Positions 9,203 through 18,841 of a DNA stretch of 64,000 nucleotides are shown here, in pieces. Made by a program: the position numbers and the translations under genes. Positions within the stretch are counted from its first letter, which is position 1; each line of letters begins with the position of its first letter. The stretch lies in the NCBI GenBank assembly GCA_030431055.1, contig JAUIJA010000010.1, positions 1 through 64,000 on the forward strand, given 5' to 3'. This DNA comes from Bacteroidia bacterium. GTDB taxonomy: Bacteria; Bacteroidota; Bacteroidia; Flavobacteriales; Flavobacteriaceae. The notes under the pieces are model-generated. The model worked only from the letters and a program-made list of their open reading frames with translations. It had not been told where the DNA came from and did no database searches.

Positions 9203-10612
9203 ATGAAAGTAGAACAAATATATACAGGATGTATTGCTCACGCAGCTTACTATATTGAAAATAACGGAGAAGTAGCAATTTTTGATCCATTACGTGAAGT
9301 TCAGCCTTATATTGATAGAGCTGAAAAAGACAATGCAAAAATTAAATATATTTTTGAAACGCATTTTCATGCAGATTTTGTTTCGGGACATTTAGATTTA
9401 GCTAAAAAAACAGGTGCTGAAATTGTATACGGACCAACAGCAAAACCAAATTTCGACTGTATCGTTGCCGAAGACAATCAAGAGTTTAAAGTTGGAAACT
9501 ATACGATTAAAGCCATGCATACACCAGGTCATACATTAGAAAGTACAACATATTTATTAATTGATGAAAACGGAAATCAGCACGGAATTATCACAGGTGA
9601 TACTTTATTCATTGGTGATGTTGGTCGTCCTGATTTAGCTCAAAAACTTGTTGAAGACTTAACACAAGATGTTTTAGCTGAAAAACTTTATTACTCTTTA
9701 CGTAATAAAATCATGCCTCTTTCAGATGACTTAATAGTTTATCCAAATCATGGAGCTGGTAGTGCTTGTGGTAAAAACATGAGTAAAGAAACTACCGATA
9801 CTTTAGGCAATCAAAAAAAGACAAATTATGCTTTAAGAGCAGATATGACTTTAGAAGAATTCAAAAAAGAATTATTAGATGGGTTAACTCCTCCTCCAGC
9901 CTATTTTCCGCAAAATGTAATGATGAACATTCAAGGTTATGAAAGTTTAGATGATGTCATAGCAGAAGGAAATAAGCCGCTTACTCCAAAAGAGTTTGAA
10001 GCAGTTGCTAACCAAACAGAAGCGTTAATTCTAGACGTAAGAAACGAAAAAGACTTTGTAAAAGAACATATTCCTAGCTCGATATTTATTGGACTCCACG
10101 GACAATTTGCTCCATGGGTTGGAGCTTTAATAAAAGATGTAAAACAGCCTATTTTATTAATCACTCCAGAAGGAAAAGAAGAAGAAACCATCACACGTTT
10201 ATCTCGCGTTGGGTTTGATAATACCTTAGGTTATTTAAAAGGCGGAATTGAAGCTTGGAAATCAGCTGGTTTTGAAACCGATTCAGTAAAATCTGTTTCT
10301 CCAGAAGAATTTGCAAAACATTACGAAAACACTATTACTATTGATGCAAGAAAACCGAGTGAATTTCAGGCAGAAAAAGTTGAAAAAGCAATTAATATTC
10401 CTTTAGATTATATCAATGAGCACTTAGCCGAAGTACCAAAAGACGATACTTTTTATGTGCATTGTGCTGGTGGTTATCGCTCTGTAATTTGGGCTTCAAT
10501 TATGAAGTCTAGAGGTTATCACAATATGATAAATGTTGAAAAAGGTATGGCTGGAATTAGAAATACTGATATTCCACTTACAAATTATGCTTGCCCATCT
10601 ACATTAAAATAA
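9203..10612 (+). CDS. MBL-fold persulfide dioxygenase-like protein with two C-terminal rhodanese domains
   Basis: THFHADFVSGH metal motif, GDTLFIGDVGRPDL, two rhodanese modules; second with catalytic-type HCAGGYRS. Confidence 0.9.
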   Translation: MKVEQIYTGCIAHAAYYIENNGEVAIFDPLREVQPYIDRAEKDNAKIKYIFETHFHADFVSGHLDLAKKTGAEIVYGPTAKPNFDCIVAEDNQEFKVGNYTIKAMHTPGHTLESTTYLLIDENGNQHGIITGDTLFIGDVGRPDLAQKLVEDLTQDVLAEKLYYSLRNKIMPLSDDLIVYPNHGAGSACGKNMSKETTDTLGNQKKTNYALRADMTLEEFKKELLDGLTPPPAYFPQNVMMNIQGYESLDDVIAEGNKPLTPKEFEAVANQTEALILDVRNEKDFVKEHIPSSIFIGLHGQFAPWVGALIKDVKQPILLITPEGKEEETITRLSRVGFDNTLGYLKGGIEAWKSAGFETDSVKSVSPEEFAKHYENTITIDARKPSEFQAEKVEKAINIPLDYINEHLAEVPKDDTFYVHCAGGYRSVIWASIMKSRGYHNMINVEKGMAGIRNTDIPLTNYACPSTLK

Positions 10613-10633
10613 TTTTTTAAGAGTTTATTATAA

Positions 10634-10666
10634 AATCAGACTAACTATTGTTGGTCTGATTTTTTT
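10634..10666 (+). terminator. Intrinsic terminator
   Basis: AATCAGACTAAC-tatt-GTTGGTCTGATT followed by T-tract. Confidence 0.75.
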
Positions 10667-10739
10667 ATGAAAAAATTAATAGAATTACTTATCAAAAGCT
10701 TAATATTTTAAATATTTTTGTGGAAATTAAAACTAGAGA

Positions 10740-11858
10740 ATGAAAAAAATTATAACAACTATTGCGCTTACAGCAATGATGTTTTCTTGTAATAAAGAAA
10801 CACAAACAGGATACGAAATTTCTGGAACAGCAAACGGAATTGAAAACGGAACTAAAATTTATCTTCAAGTTCAAGGTGAAAACGAATTAATTCCTAAAGA
10901 TACAGTTGCTGTTGAAAACAATGCATTTAGCTTTAAAGGTAATGCCGAAAATACACAAATAGGTTTCTTAACTGTTGAAGGAAATAACGGAATTCCATTT
11001 ATATTAGAAAACGGAAAAATTACAATTTCATTTAGTAAAGACTCTATTAGAGATGCTAAAATTTCAGGAACAACAGAAAATGAATTGTTCCAGTCATTTG
11101 GAAAAAGAAATAAAGAAGTTTACAGTAGAATAACTGATTTTCAAAAAGTAAATCAGCAAAAATTCATGACTGCTCAAAGTAGTAATGATACTGTAACAAT
11201 GAAGCAACTTCAAGATGAATTAAAAACAATTCAAGAAGAACTAAAAACAATTCCTAATGAATTTATTACTGAAAATCCAAGTAGCTTTTTAAGTGTGATT
11301 TTAACGCAAAACTCATTAATGCAACAATTTATTACAATTGATGAAGCTAGTGAAAACTTCAAAAAGTTTGATGCAAAATATGCAGAAACAGCTCCTTATA
11401 AAGCACTTGAAAAAATGATTAAAGCAGCTACATCTGTAGAAATAGGTAAAAAAGCGCCAGATTTTTCTGCTCCATCACCAGAAGGAAAAAATATTTCTTT
11501 AAATGAGTCTTTAGGAAAAGTTACTATTATCGATTTTTGGGCTTCTTGGTGCGGACCATGTCGTATGGAAAACCCTAATGTTGTAGCTTTATATAATGAA
11601 TTACACGAAAAAGGCTTAAACATTATTGGTGTATCACTAGATAGAGACGCTACTAAATGGAAAGAAGCGATAGAAAAAGACGGTTTAACTTGGAATCATG
11701 TTTCAAATTTAAAGTTTTGGCAAGATCCAATTGCAGAAATGTATAACGTAAAAGCTATTCCTGCTACTTTTATTTTAGATGAAAACGGCGTAATCGTTGC
11801 AAAAGATTTAAGAGGTGTAGAACTAAAAGCTAAAGTTGAAGAATTATTGAACAAATAA
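10740..11858 (+). CDS. TlpA/AhpC-family thioredoxin-like lipoprotein with N-terminal DUF4369-like domain
   Basis: Lipoprotein signal MKKIITTIALTAMMFSCNK; WASWCGPCRMENP active site. Confidence 0.88.
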   Translation: MKKIITTIALTAMMFSCNKETQTGYEISGTANGIENGTKIYLQVQGENELIPKDTVAVENNAFSFKGNAENTQIGFLTVEGNNGIPFILENGKITISFSKDSIRDAKISGTTENELFQSFGKRNKEVYSRITDFQKVNQQKFMTAQSSNDTVTMKQLQDELKTIQEELKTIPNEFITENPSSFLSVILTQNSLMQQFITIDEASENFKKFDAKYAETAPYKALEKMIKAATSVEIGKKAPDFSAPSPEGKNISLNESLGKVTIIDFWASWCGPCRMENPNVVALYNELHEKGLNIIGVSLDRDATKWKEAIEKDGLTWNHVSNLKFWQDPIAEMYNVKAIPATFILDENGVIVAKDLRGVELKAKVEELLNK

Positions 11859-11884
11859 TCTCTTTTACATCTTAATTTTTATAT

Positions 11885-11908
11885 AAAAACTCCCAATTGG
11901 GAGTTTTT
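11885..11908. terminator. Intrinsic terminator
   Basis: AAAAACTCCCAATTGGGAGTTTTT. Confidence 0.7.
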
Positions 11909-11986
11909 ATTTTTTTCATAACCAACAACTTACAAAAAACGTGTAAAAATTGTAAAAAATTGATTGTTTTGTAATAAAAACAATTC

Positions 11987-11994
11987 TATATTTG
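11987..11994 (+). promoter_or_regulatory. Bacteroidota -7 box TATATTTG upstream of tRNA-Tyr
   Basis: TAnnTTTG consensus with an upstream TTTTG at about 11967. Confidence 0.6.
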
Positions 11995-12022
11995 CAACCG
12001 CTTAATCAAATAAGCAACGGCT

Positions 12023-12104
<82 letters not shown>

Positions 12105-12215
12105 CAAAGAAAAAATCTCAGAATATGTTAAAAGTTTACTTTTATAAATGTTTTGGGATTTTTTGTTTGAGTAAGGTTTCCTTACTCACGATCACGAGTA
12201 AAGCCAGTAATCAAT

Positions 12216-12249
12216 AAAAAAAGCTCAAGTGAAAACTTGAGCTTTTTTT
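12216..12249. terminator. Bidirectional-type terminator hairpin
   Basis: AAAAAAAGCTCAAGT-gaaa-ACTTGAGCTTTTTTT. Confidence 0.75.
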
Positions 12250-12265
12250 ATACATATATTAAATT

Positions 12266-12293
12266 GAGATTTCTCGACTCCGCTCGAAATGAC
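12266..12293. repeat. Short palindromic intergenic repeat (GTCATTTCGAGCGGAGTCGAGAAATCTC in reverse)
   Basis: Near-identical core to 36937-36960 inside purL. Confidence 0.7.
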
Positions 12294-12307
12294 AAAAAAA
12301 CTTACAC

Positions 12308-12997
12308 TTACTCCATTTCAAAAACAACAGAAACCGTTGAAATAATTTCTATTTCACCTATAGCTAAAGTTTCTCTATTCATCCCTGCTCCTTCTGAATC
12401 AGCTGCCATTGCATAGGTCTTAAACACAGGTTGTGGGTAATTAGTTCTTGAATTATCCGATATTGAAATTGCTTTTCCAACTTTCTGATTTAATACCGAA
12501 ACGTAATCTTCTGCTTTCCTTTTAGCATCAAGAATAGCTTCTCTCCTAGCTTGTGATTCTAATTCTTTAATTTTTGACGATTTAAAGTTTACTCCGCTTA
12601 TGTTATTAATTCCAGATTCTACTAAATCCATCATTAAAGCATCATATTTAGACAAGTCTTTCAAGTTAATTTTCAGCGTTTGATTCGCTTGGTAAATTTG
12701 CTTCTTTGTCTTATAATCATAAGTTTTATGTAAAGAAACGCGTTGCGTTTGAAAATCGGTTTTTGGTACTTTGTGTTTTTTAATCACTTTTAAAACTGCA
12801 TCAGCAATTTCGTCGTTTTGCTTTTTAACTTCAGTTGCGTCTTTACCAGTATTTTGAACACCTAATGTAATTAATGCTTCATCTGGGATTACTTTTATCT
12901 TTCCTTCTCCTGAAACCGAAATTGACGGAAATTGTTTCATTTCTTGTGCTTGTACCATAGTTGTTATTAATGTTAGTACTAAAAATATTTTCTTCAT
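12308..12997 (-). CDS. SIMPL domain (DUF541) protein
   Basis: Signal peptide, ISVSGEGKIKVIPDEALITLGVQNTGKDA... characteristic SIMPL N-terminus. Confidence 0.85.
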   Translation of the reverse strand: MKKIFLVLTLITTMVQAQEMKQFPSISVSGEGKIKVIPDEALITLGVQNTGKDATEVKKQNDEIADAVLKVIKKHKVPKTDFQTQRVSLHKTYDYKTKKQIYQANQTLKINLKDLSKYDALMMDLVESGINNISGVNFKSSKIKELESQARREAILDAKRKAEDYVSVLNQKVGKAISISDNSRTNYPQPVFKTYAMAADSEGAGMNRETLAIGEIEIISTVSVVFEME

Positions 12998-13039
12998 AAC
13001 TTTAAATTTTAGTTTTCTAAATTCAATTATAATGCCAAA

Positions 13040-13681
13040 CTATAGTTTGTTCTTCTTTTGAATGTAAAATAAAATAACAATTGGAATTAAAAGTAAAACA
13101 ACCATTTTAGTATTGGTATAAACCATTTGTGGTTCTTTTAGTAGCGTTACCAAATAACCACCAATTGCTCCTCCAAAATGCGCTGTGTGACCTATATTAT
13201 CAGCTCGTGATTTCATTCCGTATAAAGAATACAACAAATAAACTATTCCGAAAATATAACCTGGAATTGGAATTGGTATAAAAAACATATACAAACTCAT
13301 TTCTGGATATAATAGAATTGAACTGTAAATAATACCTGTTACCGCTCCAGAGGCACCAACAGCTCTGTAATAATATTCATCTTTATGAATGTAAAATGTA
13401 AGTAAACTTCCTGCTACTAAACTTGCAAAATAAACTATAAGAAAATAATTAGCACCAAAAGTATTAATAACAACAGGTGCAAAGAAATAAAGCGTTAACA
13501 TGTTAAACGCTAAATGCGTAATATCTACATGTAAAAAACCCGAAGTTAACATTCTTATTTGTTCTCCAGCTTTTATGCTTCCTAAATGAAATTCGTATTT
13601 TCTAAAGAAACTTGTATCGCTAAAACCTTTTAAACTTACTAATACATTTATTCCTATTAAGACTATTAAAACTAAATCCAT
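13040..13681 (-). CDS. Rhomboid family intramembrane serine protease
   Basis: RAVGASGAVTGIIYSS (GASG catalytic Ser) and AHFGGAIGG (catalytic His). Confidence 0.92.
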   Translation of the reverse strand: MDLVLIVLIGINVLVSLKGFSDTSFFRKYEFHLGSIKAGEQIRMLTSGFLHVDITHLAFNMLTLYFFAPVVINTFGANYFLIVYFASLVAGSLLTFYIHKDEYYYRAVGASGAVTGIIYSSILLYPEMSLYMFFIPIPIPGYIFGIVYLLYSLYGMKSRADNIGHTAHFGGAIGGYLVTLLKEPQMVYTNTKMVVLLLIPIVILFYIQKKNKL

Positions 13682-13748
13682 TTGTTTTTTTAGTAAAATT
13701 ACAAATCCGAAAACGATTAATAAAGTATATTTGTAAAAATAAATTTAC

Positions 13749-14630
13749 ATGCAGCGAATTCTGTTTTACATTGTTTATGCTTTTCTTTGGGTAATTTCAA
13801 TATTACCTTTTCCTATATTTTATTTTGTTTCCGATTGTATTTATGTACTTGTTTATAGAATTATTGGATACCGAAAAAAAACGGTTAGAGCTAACATAAA
13901 ACTTACGTTACCTCATCTTTCAGACAAAGAAGTTTTACAAGTCGAAAAGAAGTTTTATCATCATATGTGCGATATGTTTATGGAGATGATAAAAACCATG
14001 AATATTTCAGAAAAGGAAATAAAAAAAAGGTTCACTTTTACCAACATTGATGTTTTTCATGAATATGAAGCAAAAAACAAAAGTGTAATTGTTATGTATG
14101 CACACTATGCAAGTTGGGAGTGGTCAATAGCATTAGTTCCGTATGCAAAATATACTTGCTTCGGAATATATAAGAAAATTAAAAATCCTTATTTTGATAA
14201 AATGGTTCGAGATATTCGTTCAAAATTTGGTGGTTTTTTAATTGATACGAAATCAACTGTAAAAACAATAAAAGAAAACGAATCAAAAGGAATTTTAGGT
14301 GTTTATGGATTTATTAGTGACCAAACACCATCTCTTAGCAAAGCAAAGTATTGGAATAATTTTATGGGGCATTATGTTCCTATTCATACTGGAAGTGAAA
14401 ATTTAGCTCGCGAACTTGATATGAATGTTTTGTACATGAAAGTTATGAAAACAAAACGCGGACATTACGAAGCAACTTTTATTCCTATTACGGATGATGC
14501 TAAATCAATGCCTGAAAATGAAATAACAAATCGCTTTATAAGAGAAGTAGAAAAACAAATTTATGAAACTCCTGAATATTATTTCTGGACACATAAAAGA
14601 TGGAAATTTAAAAAAGAAAAAGCTCAGTAA
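13749..14630 (+). CDS. Lysophospholipid acyltransferase family (LpxL/HtrB-like)
   Basis: FYHHMCDMFMEMIK, YAHYASWEW, YYFWTHKRWK motifs. Confidence 0.88.
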   Translation: MQRILFYIVYAFLWVISILPFPIFYFVSDCIYVLVYRIIGYRKKTVRANIKLTLPHLSDKEVLQVEKKFYHHMCDMFMEMIKTMNISEKEIKKRFTFTNIDVFHEYEAKNKSVIVMYAHYASWEWSIALVPYAKYTCFGIYKKIKNPYFDKMVRDIRSKFGGFLIDTKSTVKTIKENESKGILGVYGFISDQTPSLSKAKYWNNFMGHYVPIHTGSENLARELDMNVLYMKVMKTKRGHYEATFIPITDDAKSMPENEITNRFIREVEKQIYETPEYYFWTHKRWKFKKEKAQ

Positions 14631-14645
14631 AAACTGAGCTTTTTT
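14617..14645. terminator. Bidirectional terminator between convergent genes
   Basis: AAAAAGCTCAG-taaaa-CTGAGCTTTTT. Confidence 0.7.
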
Positions 14646-14647
14646 AT

Positions 14648-16132
14648 CTATAATTGAAACCAATCTTCTACTTTATCTTTTATTGATTTATTAAAATCTT
14701 TGTGTGTGAATTCGTTCGTATGATTATCATATTGATAATCTTCTTTCCAATCTTTATGGTTTTCTGCCAAAGAAATTATCGCATCGCAAACGTATTCAAT
14801 TTCTTTATTAGTTGTTGTTGGATGAATCGACATACGAATCCAACCTGGTTTTTTCTCTAAATCTCCAGCTGAAATTTGACAAACAATTGAATTTGAAGTT
14901 TCCTGATCTACGTGCAATAAATAATGTCCGTAAGTTCCAGCACAACTACAACCACCGCGTGTTTGAATTCCGAATTTATCATTCAATAATTTTACACCTA
15001 AGTTATAATGTAAATCATCAATATAAAACGAAATTACTCCTAATCGTTCTTCGTGTTGTGGAGCTAGAATATTAATATTCTCAACATTTCCTAACCTTGA
15101 AAAGATATATGAAACCAATTCATGCTCTCTCTCTAATATATTTTGTACGCCCATTTGCTCCTTCAAGTTAATAGCTAGAGCTGTTTTAATAACTTGAAGA
15201 AAACCTGGTGTTCCACCATCTTCTCTATCTTCAATACTATCAATATAATGATGTTGTCCCCAAGGGTTTGTCCATTTCACTGTTCCGCCTCCTGGACAAT
15301 CAGGAATGTTATTTTTGTATAAATTTTTATTAAAAACCATTACACCACTAGTTCCTGGTCCGCCTAAAAATTTGTGAGGTGAAAAGAAAATAGCATCTAA
15401 ATACGCGTCTTTATCTTCTGGATGCATATTCATTTCAACATAAGGTCCGGAACACGCAAAATCTACAAAACAAACACCGTTATTTTGATGCATAATTTTA
15501 GCTACTTCGTGATAAGGCGTTTTAATTCCTGTAACATTTGAACAACCAGTTATTGAAGCTATTTTAAAGCTTCTATCTTGATATTGTTCAACAGTTTTTC
15601 TAAATGCTTCTAAGCAAAATAAACCTTCATCATTTGCTGGAACAACTACAACATCAGCAATAGTTTCTAACCAAGATGTTTGATTAGAATGATGTTCCAT
15701 ATGCGAAATAAAAATTATTGGTTTAATTGCATCTGGAATTTGTGTATACTCTTTTAAGTTTTCTGAAATTCGTAAACCTAGAATTCGCTGTAATTTATTT
15801 ACAACTCCAGTCATTCCAGTTCCATTTGTTATTAAAACATCATTTTCATTAGCGTTTACATGTTTTTTAATAATGTGACGCGCTTCATGATAAGCAAATG
15901 TCATGGCTGTTCCTGTAACCGAAGTTTCAGTGTGTGTATTTGCTACAAACGGACCAAATTCATTTATCAATTTATCTTCTATTGGTTGGTACAAACGACC
16001 GCTTGCTGTCCAATCGGTATAAATTATATTTTTAATACCATAAGGAGATTCAAAAGTTTCGTTAATACCAATAATGTTCTCACGAAATTTTTGAAAATAT
16101 TGTTCTAATTGTGTTGTACTTGTAGTTTTCAT
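14648..16132 (-). CDS. Class V aminotransferase-fold PLP-dependent enzyme (cysteine desulfurase-like)
   Basis: FVDFACSGPYVEM...FFSPHKFLGGPGTSGVMVF, TRGGCSCAG; start moved to MKTTSTTQLEQYF. Confidence 0.85.
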   Translation of the reverse strand: MKTTSTTQLEQYFQKFRENIIGINETFESPYGIKNIIYTDWTASGRLYQPIEDKLINEFGPFVANTHTETSVTGTAMTFAYHEARHIIKKHVNANENDVLITNGTGMTGVVNKLQRILGLRISENLKEYTQIPDAIKPIIFISHMEHHSNQTSWLETIADVVVVPANDEGLFCLEAFRKTVEQYQDRSFKIASITGCSNVTGIKTPYHEVAKIMHQNNGVCFVDFACSGPYVEMNMHPEDKDAYLDAIFFSPHKFLGGPGTSGVMVFNKNLYKNNIPDCPGGGTVKWTNPWGQHHYIDSIEDREDGGTPGFLQVIKTALAINLKEQMGVQNILEREHELVSYIFSRLGNVENINILAPQHEERLGVISFYIDDLHYNLGVKLLNDKFGIQTRGGCSCAGTYGHYLLHVDQETSNSIVCQISAGDLEKKPGWIRMSIHPTTTNKEIEYVCDAIISLAENHKDWKEDYQYDNHTNEFTHKDFNKSIKDKVEDWFQL

Positions 16133-16142
16133 AATCACAAGA

Positions 16143-17153
16143 TTAATCTTCGATTTGTTGGGCTTTTGAATATACTCTCCATTTTTCGACACATTCCACC
16201 ATATCTGCAGGAATTTCGGTCTCAAAACGCATAAATTCTTTCGTTATAGGATGTTCAAAACCTAAAGTTCTCGCGTGTAGTGCTTGTCTTGGTAACACCT
16301 TAAAACAATTATCTACAAACTGCTTATATTTGGTAAACGTAGTTCCTTTTAAAATTCTATCACCACCATAACGTTCATCATTAAATAATGTATGTCCGAT
16401 GTACTTCATATGAACACGAATTTGGTGAGTTCTTCCTGTTTCTAATCGGCATGAAATTAAGGTTACATAACCTAATCTTTCCAAAACTTTATAATGTGTA
16501 ACTGCAGGTTTTCCTTTTTCTCCATCAGGATAAACAGCCATTTGCATTCTGTTAGTTTCGTGTCTGTCTATATTTCCTTCTATTGTGCCTTCTTCTTCCT
16601 CTACATCACCCCAAACTATGGCAACATATTCTCTTTCTGAAGTTTTTTCTGCAAACTGTTTTGACAAATAATCCATTGCCATTTCAGTTTTTGCAACTAC
16701 TAATAATCCAGAAGTATCTTTATCTATGCGATGTACTAATCCGGGACGATTAGAGCTGTTCATTGGTAAATTATCAAAATGATACGCTAAAGCATTAACT
16801 AAAGTTCCGCTGTAATTTCCATGTCCGGGATGCACAACCATTCCAGCAGGTTTATTTACTACAATTAATTGGTCATCTTCATAAACAATATCAAGCGGAA
16901 TATTTTCGCCTTTTAATAGATGTTCATATGGTGGATGCTCTAAAAATAACTGAACAGTATCTCCTGGTTTTACTTTGTAGTTTGATTTAACCGATTCATC
17001 ATTAACTTTTACATTACCAGAATCTGCAGCTTTTTGAATTTTACTACGCGTAGAATTTTCAATTAAATTCATTAAAAATTTATCTACACGTAATGGTTGT
17101 TGACCATTTGCAACTTCAAACCGATGATGTTCATACAATTCATCGTTTTCCAT
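16143..17153 (-). CDS. rluD: RluD-family 23S rRNA pseudouridine synthase
   Basis: S4 domain then GLVHRIDKDTSGLLVVAK and RTHQIRVHMKYIGHTLFNDERYGG; start placed at MENDELYEHH. Confidence 0.88.
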   Translation of the reverse strand: MENDELYEHHRFEVANGQQPLRVDKFLMNLIENSTRSKIQKAADSGNVKVNDESVKSNYKVKPGDTVQLFLEHPPYEHLLKGENIPLDIVYEDDQLIVVNKPAGMVVHPGHGNYSGTLVNALAYHFDNLPMNSSNRPGLVHRIDKDTSGLLVVAKTEMAMDYLSKQFAEKTSEREYVAIVWGDVEEEEGTIEGNIDRHETNRMQMAVYPDGEKGKPAVTHYKVLERLGYVTLISCRLETGRTHQIRVHMKYIGHTLFNDERYGGDRILKGTTFTKYKQFVDNCFKVLPRQALHARTLGFEHPITKEFMRFETEIPADMVECVEKWRVYSKAQQIED

Positions 17154-17160
17154 TTCGTCA

Positions 17161-17763
17161 TTATTGAACTCCTTCATCGTCATTATTGTTGTCAAATGTA
17201 TTTTCGATATAATATTCTTTTCCATCGCCAAGAACAAAATCAACCGTAGAGTTTTTCTTAACTTTATCTCCCGATTTTAGTACTTTTCCTTTTTGGGTAA
17301 CACTCAATACTTCATCTTTAGCAATATGTGGTTTGTACGTAATTTTTCCTTCTTTTAAACCTAATGACTTTATATTAGCACTAACTTGACGGAAAGTTTT
17401 TCCTTTTAAAGCTGGTAACGTAACATCATCATATTCTCCAGCATTAATTTTTACATAAATCTTACGTCCGTTTTTAACAGTACTTTCAGCTTTTGGGTCT
17501 TGTTCTACAACTGAATATGGTGGCATGTCACTATTAAAATTAACAGTATCTAAAAGTATTAACTGTAACCCTAAATCTTCTAACTTTTCTTTAGCAATTT
17601 CAACTTTCATTTTAGATAAATCTGGAACAGGAATTTCTTCTCCATGATTAGTCGTAATATCTAAATATTTTAATAATCCAAATACTAAAACAACTACTAC
17701 AGCAAGTGCAATTGCTAGATGTTTAAAAAACGTTTTACTCGTTAAAAATTTTAGTAAATTCAT
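17161..17763 (-). CDS. Membrane-anchored PASTA domain protein (no kinase domain)
   Basis: One TM segment then PASTA repeats (VPDLSKMKVEIAKEKLEDLGLQ..., LPALKGKTFRQVSANIKSLGLKEG...); start moved to MNLLKFLTSK. Confidence 0.85.
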   Translation of the reverse strand: MNLLKFLTSKTFFKHLAIALAVVVVLVFGLLKYLDITTNHGEEIPVPDLSKMKVEIAKEKLEDLGLQLILLDTVNFNSDMPPYSVVEQDPKAESTVKNGRKIYVKINAGEYDDVTLPALKGKTFRQVSANIKSLGLKEGKITYKPHIAKDEVLSVTQKGKVLKSGDKVKKNSTVDFVLGDGKEYYIENTFDNNNDDEGVQ

Positions 17764-17847
17764 AAAAGATGTATTTTGGCAAATATAACACTTATAGTTC
17801 TCAATAAATAATGTAATTTTGTTATTTATATTTAATAACGATTTTAC

Positions 17848-18825
17848 ATGATAAATGTTGCTATCATTATGGGAGGTTATTCTAGCGAATTTGAAATCTC
17901 TCTTAAAAGTGGAAATGTGGTCTATCAAAATTTAGACAATAAGAAATTCCAACTTTATCGCGTTCACATTTTAGAAAACAAATGGGTTTATGTAGATGAC
18001 AGCAATAAAGAATTTCCTATAAATAAACACGATTTTTCGGTTGAAGTAAATGGAACTAAAATCACTTTTGATGTAGTTTTTAATGCTATACACGGAACTC
18101 CTGGTGAAGATGGTTTAATGCAAGCTTATTTTGAATTGTTGAAACTTCCACAAACATCCTGTGAAATGTATCAAGCAGCATTAACTTTTAATAAACGAGA
18201 TTTATTATCTGTTTTAAAACCATACGGAATTAAAACTGCAACTTCTTTCTATTTAAACAAAGGAGATGAATTCAGCGAAAATCAAATTATTGAAAAAGTA
18301 GGTTTACCTTGTTTTGTTAAGCCAAATAAAGCAGGTTCGAGTTTCGGAATTTCTAAAGTAAAAACAAAAGAAGAATTATTACCAGCAATTGAATTTGCAT
18401 ATAAAGAAGATAATGAAATTATTATCGAAAGTTTCTTAGACGGAACAGAAGTTTCTGTTGGTGTAATAACCTATAAAGGAGAAATTAAAGTTTTACCTAT
18501 GACAGAAATTGTTTCGGAAAATGATTTCTTTGATTACGAAGCGAAATACTTAGGAAAATCTCAAGAAATAACACCAGCTCGCATTTCAGAAGAAGTACGA
18601 AATAAAATTGCTCAAGCTGCTAAAAAGTCTTATGAAATTTTAAAAATGAGTGGTTTTTCACGAAGTGAATTTATCGTTGTTAACGGTGAGCCTCATATGC
18701 TTGAAATGAATACCGTTCCTGGTTTAACAGCAGAAAGTATTTTACCGCAACAAGCAAAAGAAGCTGGAATTTCTCTTGCAGAATTATTTGAAAATGCTAT
18801 AACAGAAGCTTTAGCAAAAAAATAA
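17848..18825 (+). CDS. ddl: D-alanine--D-alanine ligase
   Basis: IMGGYSSEFEISLKSG, HGTPGEDGLMQ, KPNKAGSSFGISKV, EMNTVPGLTAES. Confidence 0.95.
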   Translation: MINVAIIMGGYSSEFEISLKSGNVVYQNLDNKKFQLYRVHILENKWVYVDDSNKEFPINKHDFSVEVNGTKITFDVVFNAIHGTPGEDGLMQAYFELLKLPQTSCEMYQAALTFNKRDLLSVLKPYGIKTATSFYLNKGDEFSENQIIEKVGLPCFVKPNKAGSSFGISKVKTKEELLPAIEFAYKEDNEIIIESFLDGTEVSVGVITYKGEIKVLPMTEIVSENDFFDYEAKYLGKSQEITPARISEEVRNKIAQAAKKSYEILKMSGFSRSEFIVVNGEPHMLEMNTVPGLTAESILPQQAKEAGISLAELFENAITEALAKK

Positions 18826-18841
18826 CTTACATCAGAAAAAC

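Noticed and set aside
10692-10874. Cys-rich minus-strand ORF at the start of the TlpA-like gene
   Set aside because: Antisense to the signal-peptide region of a well-supported gene.
15860-16108. Cys-rich plus-strand ORF opposite the class V aminotransferase
   Set aside because: Antisense to a well-supported coding region; composition reflects complementary codons.
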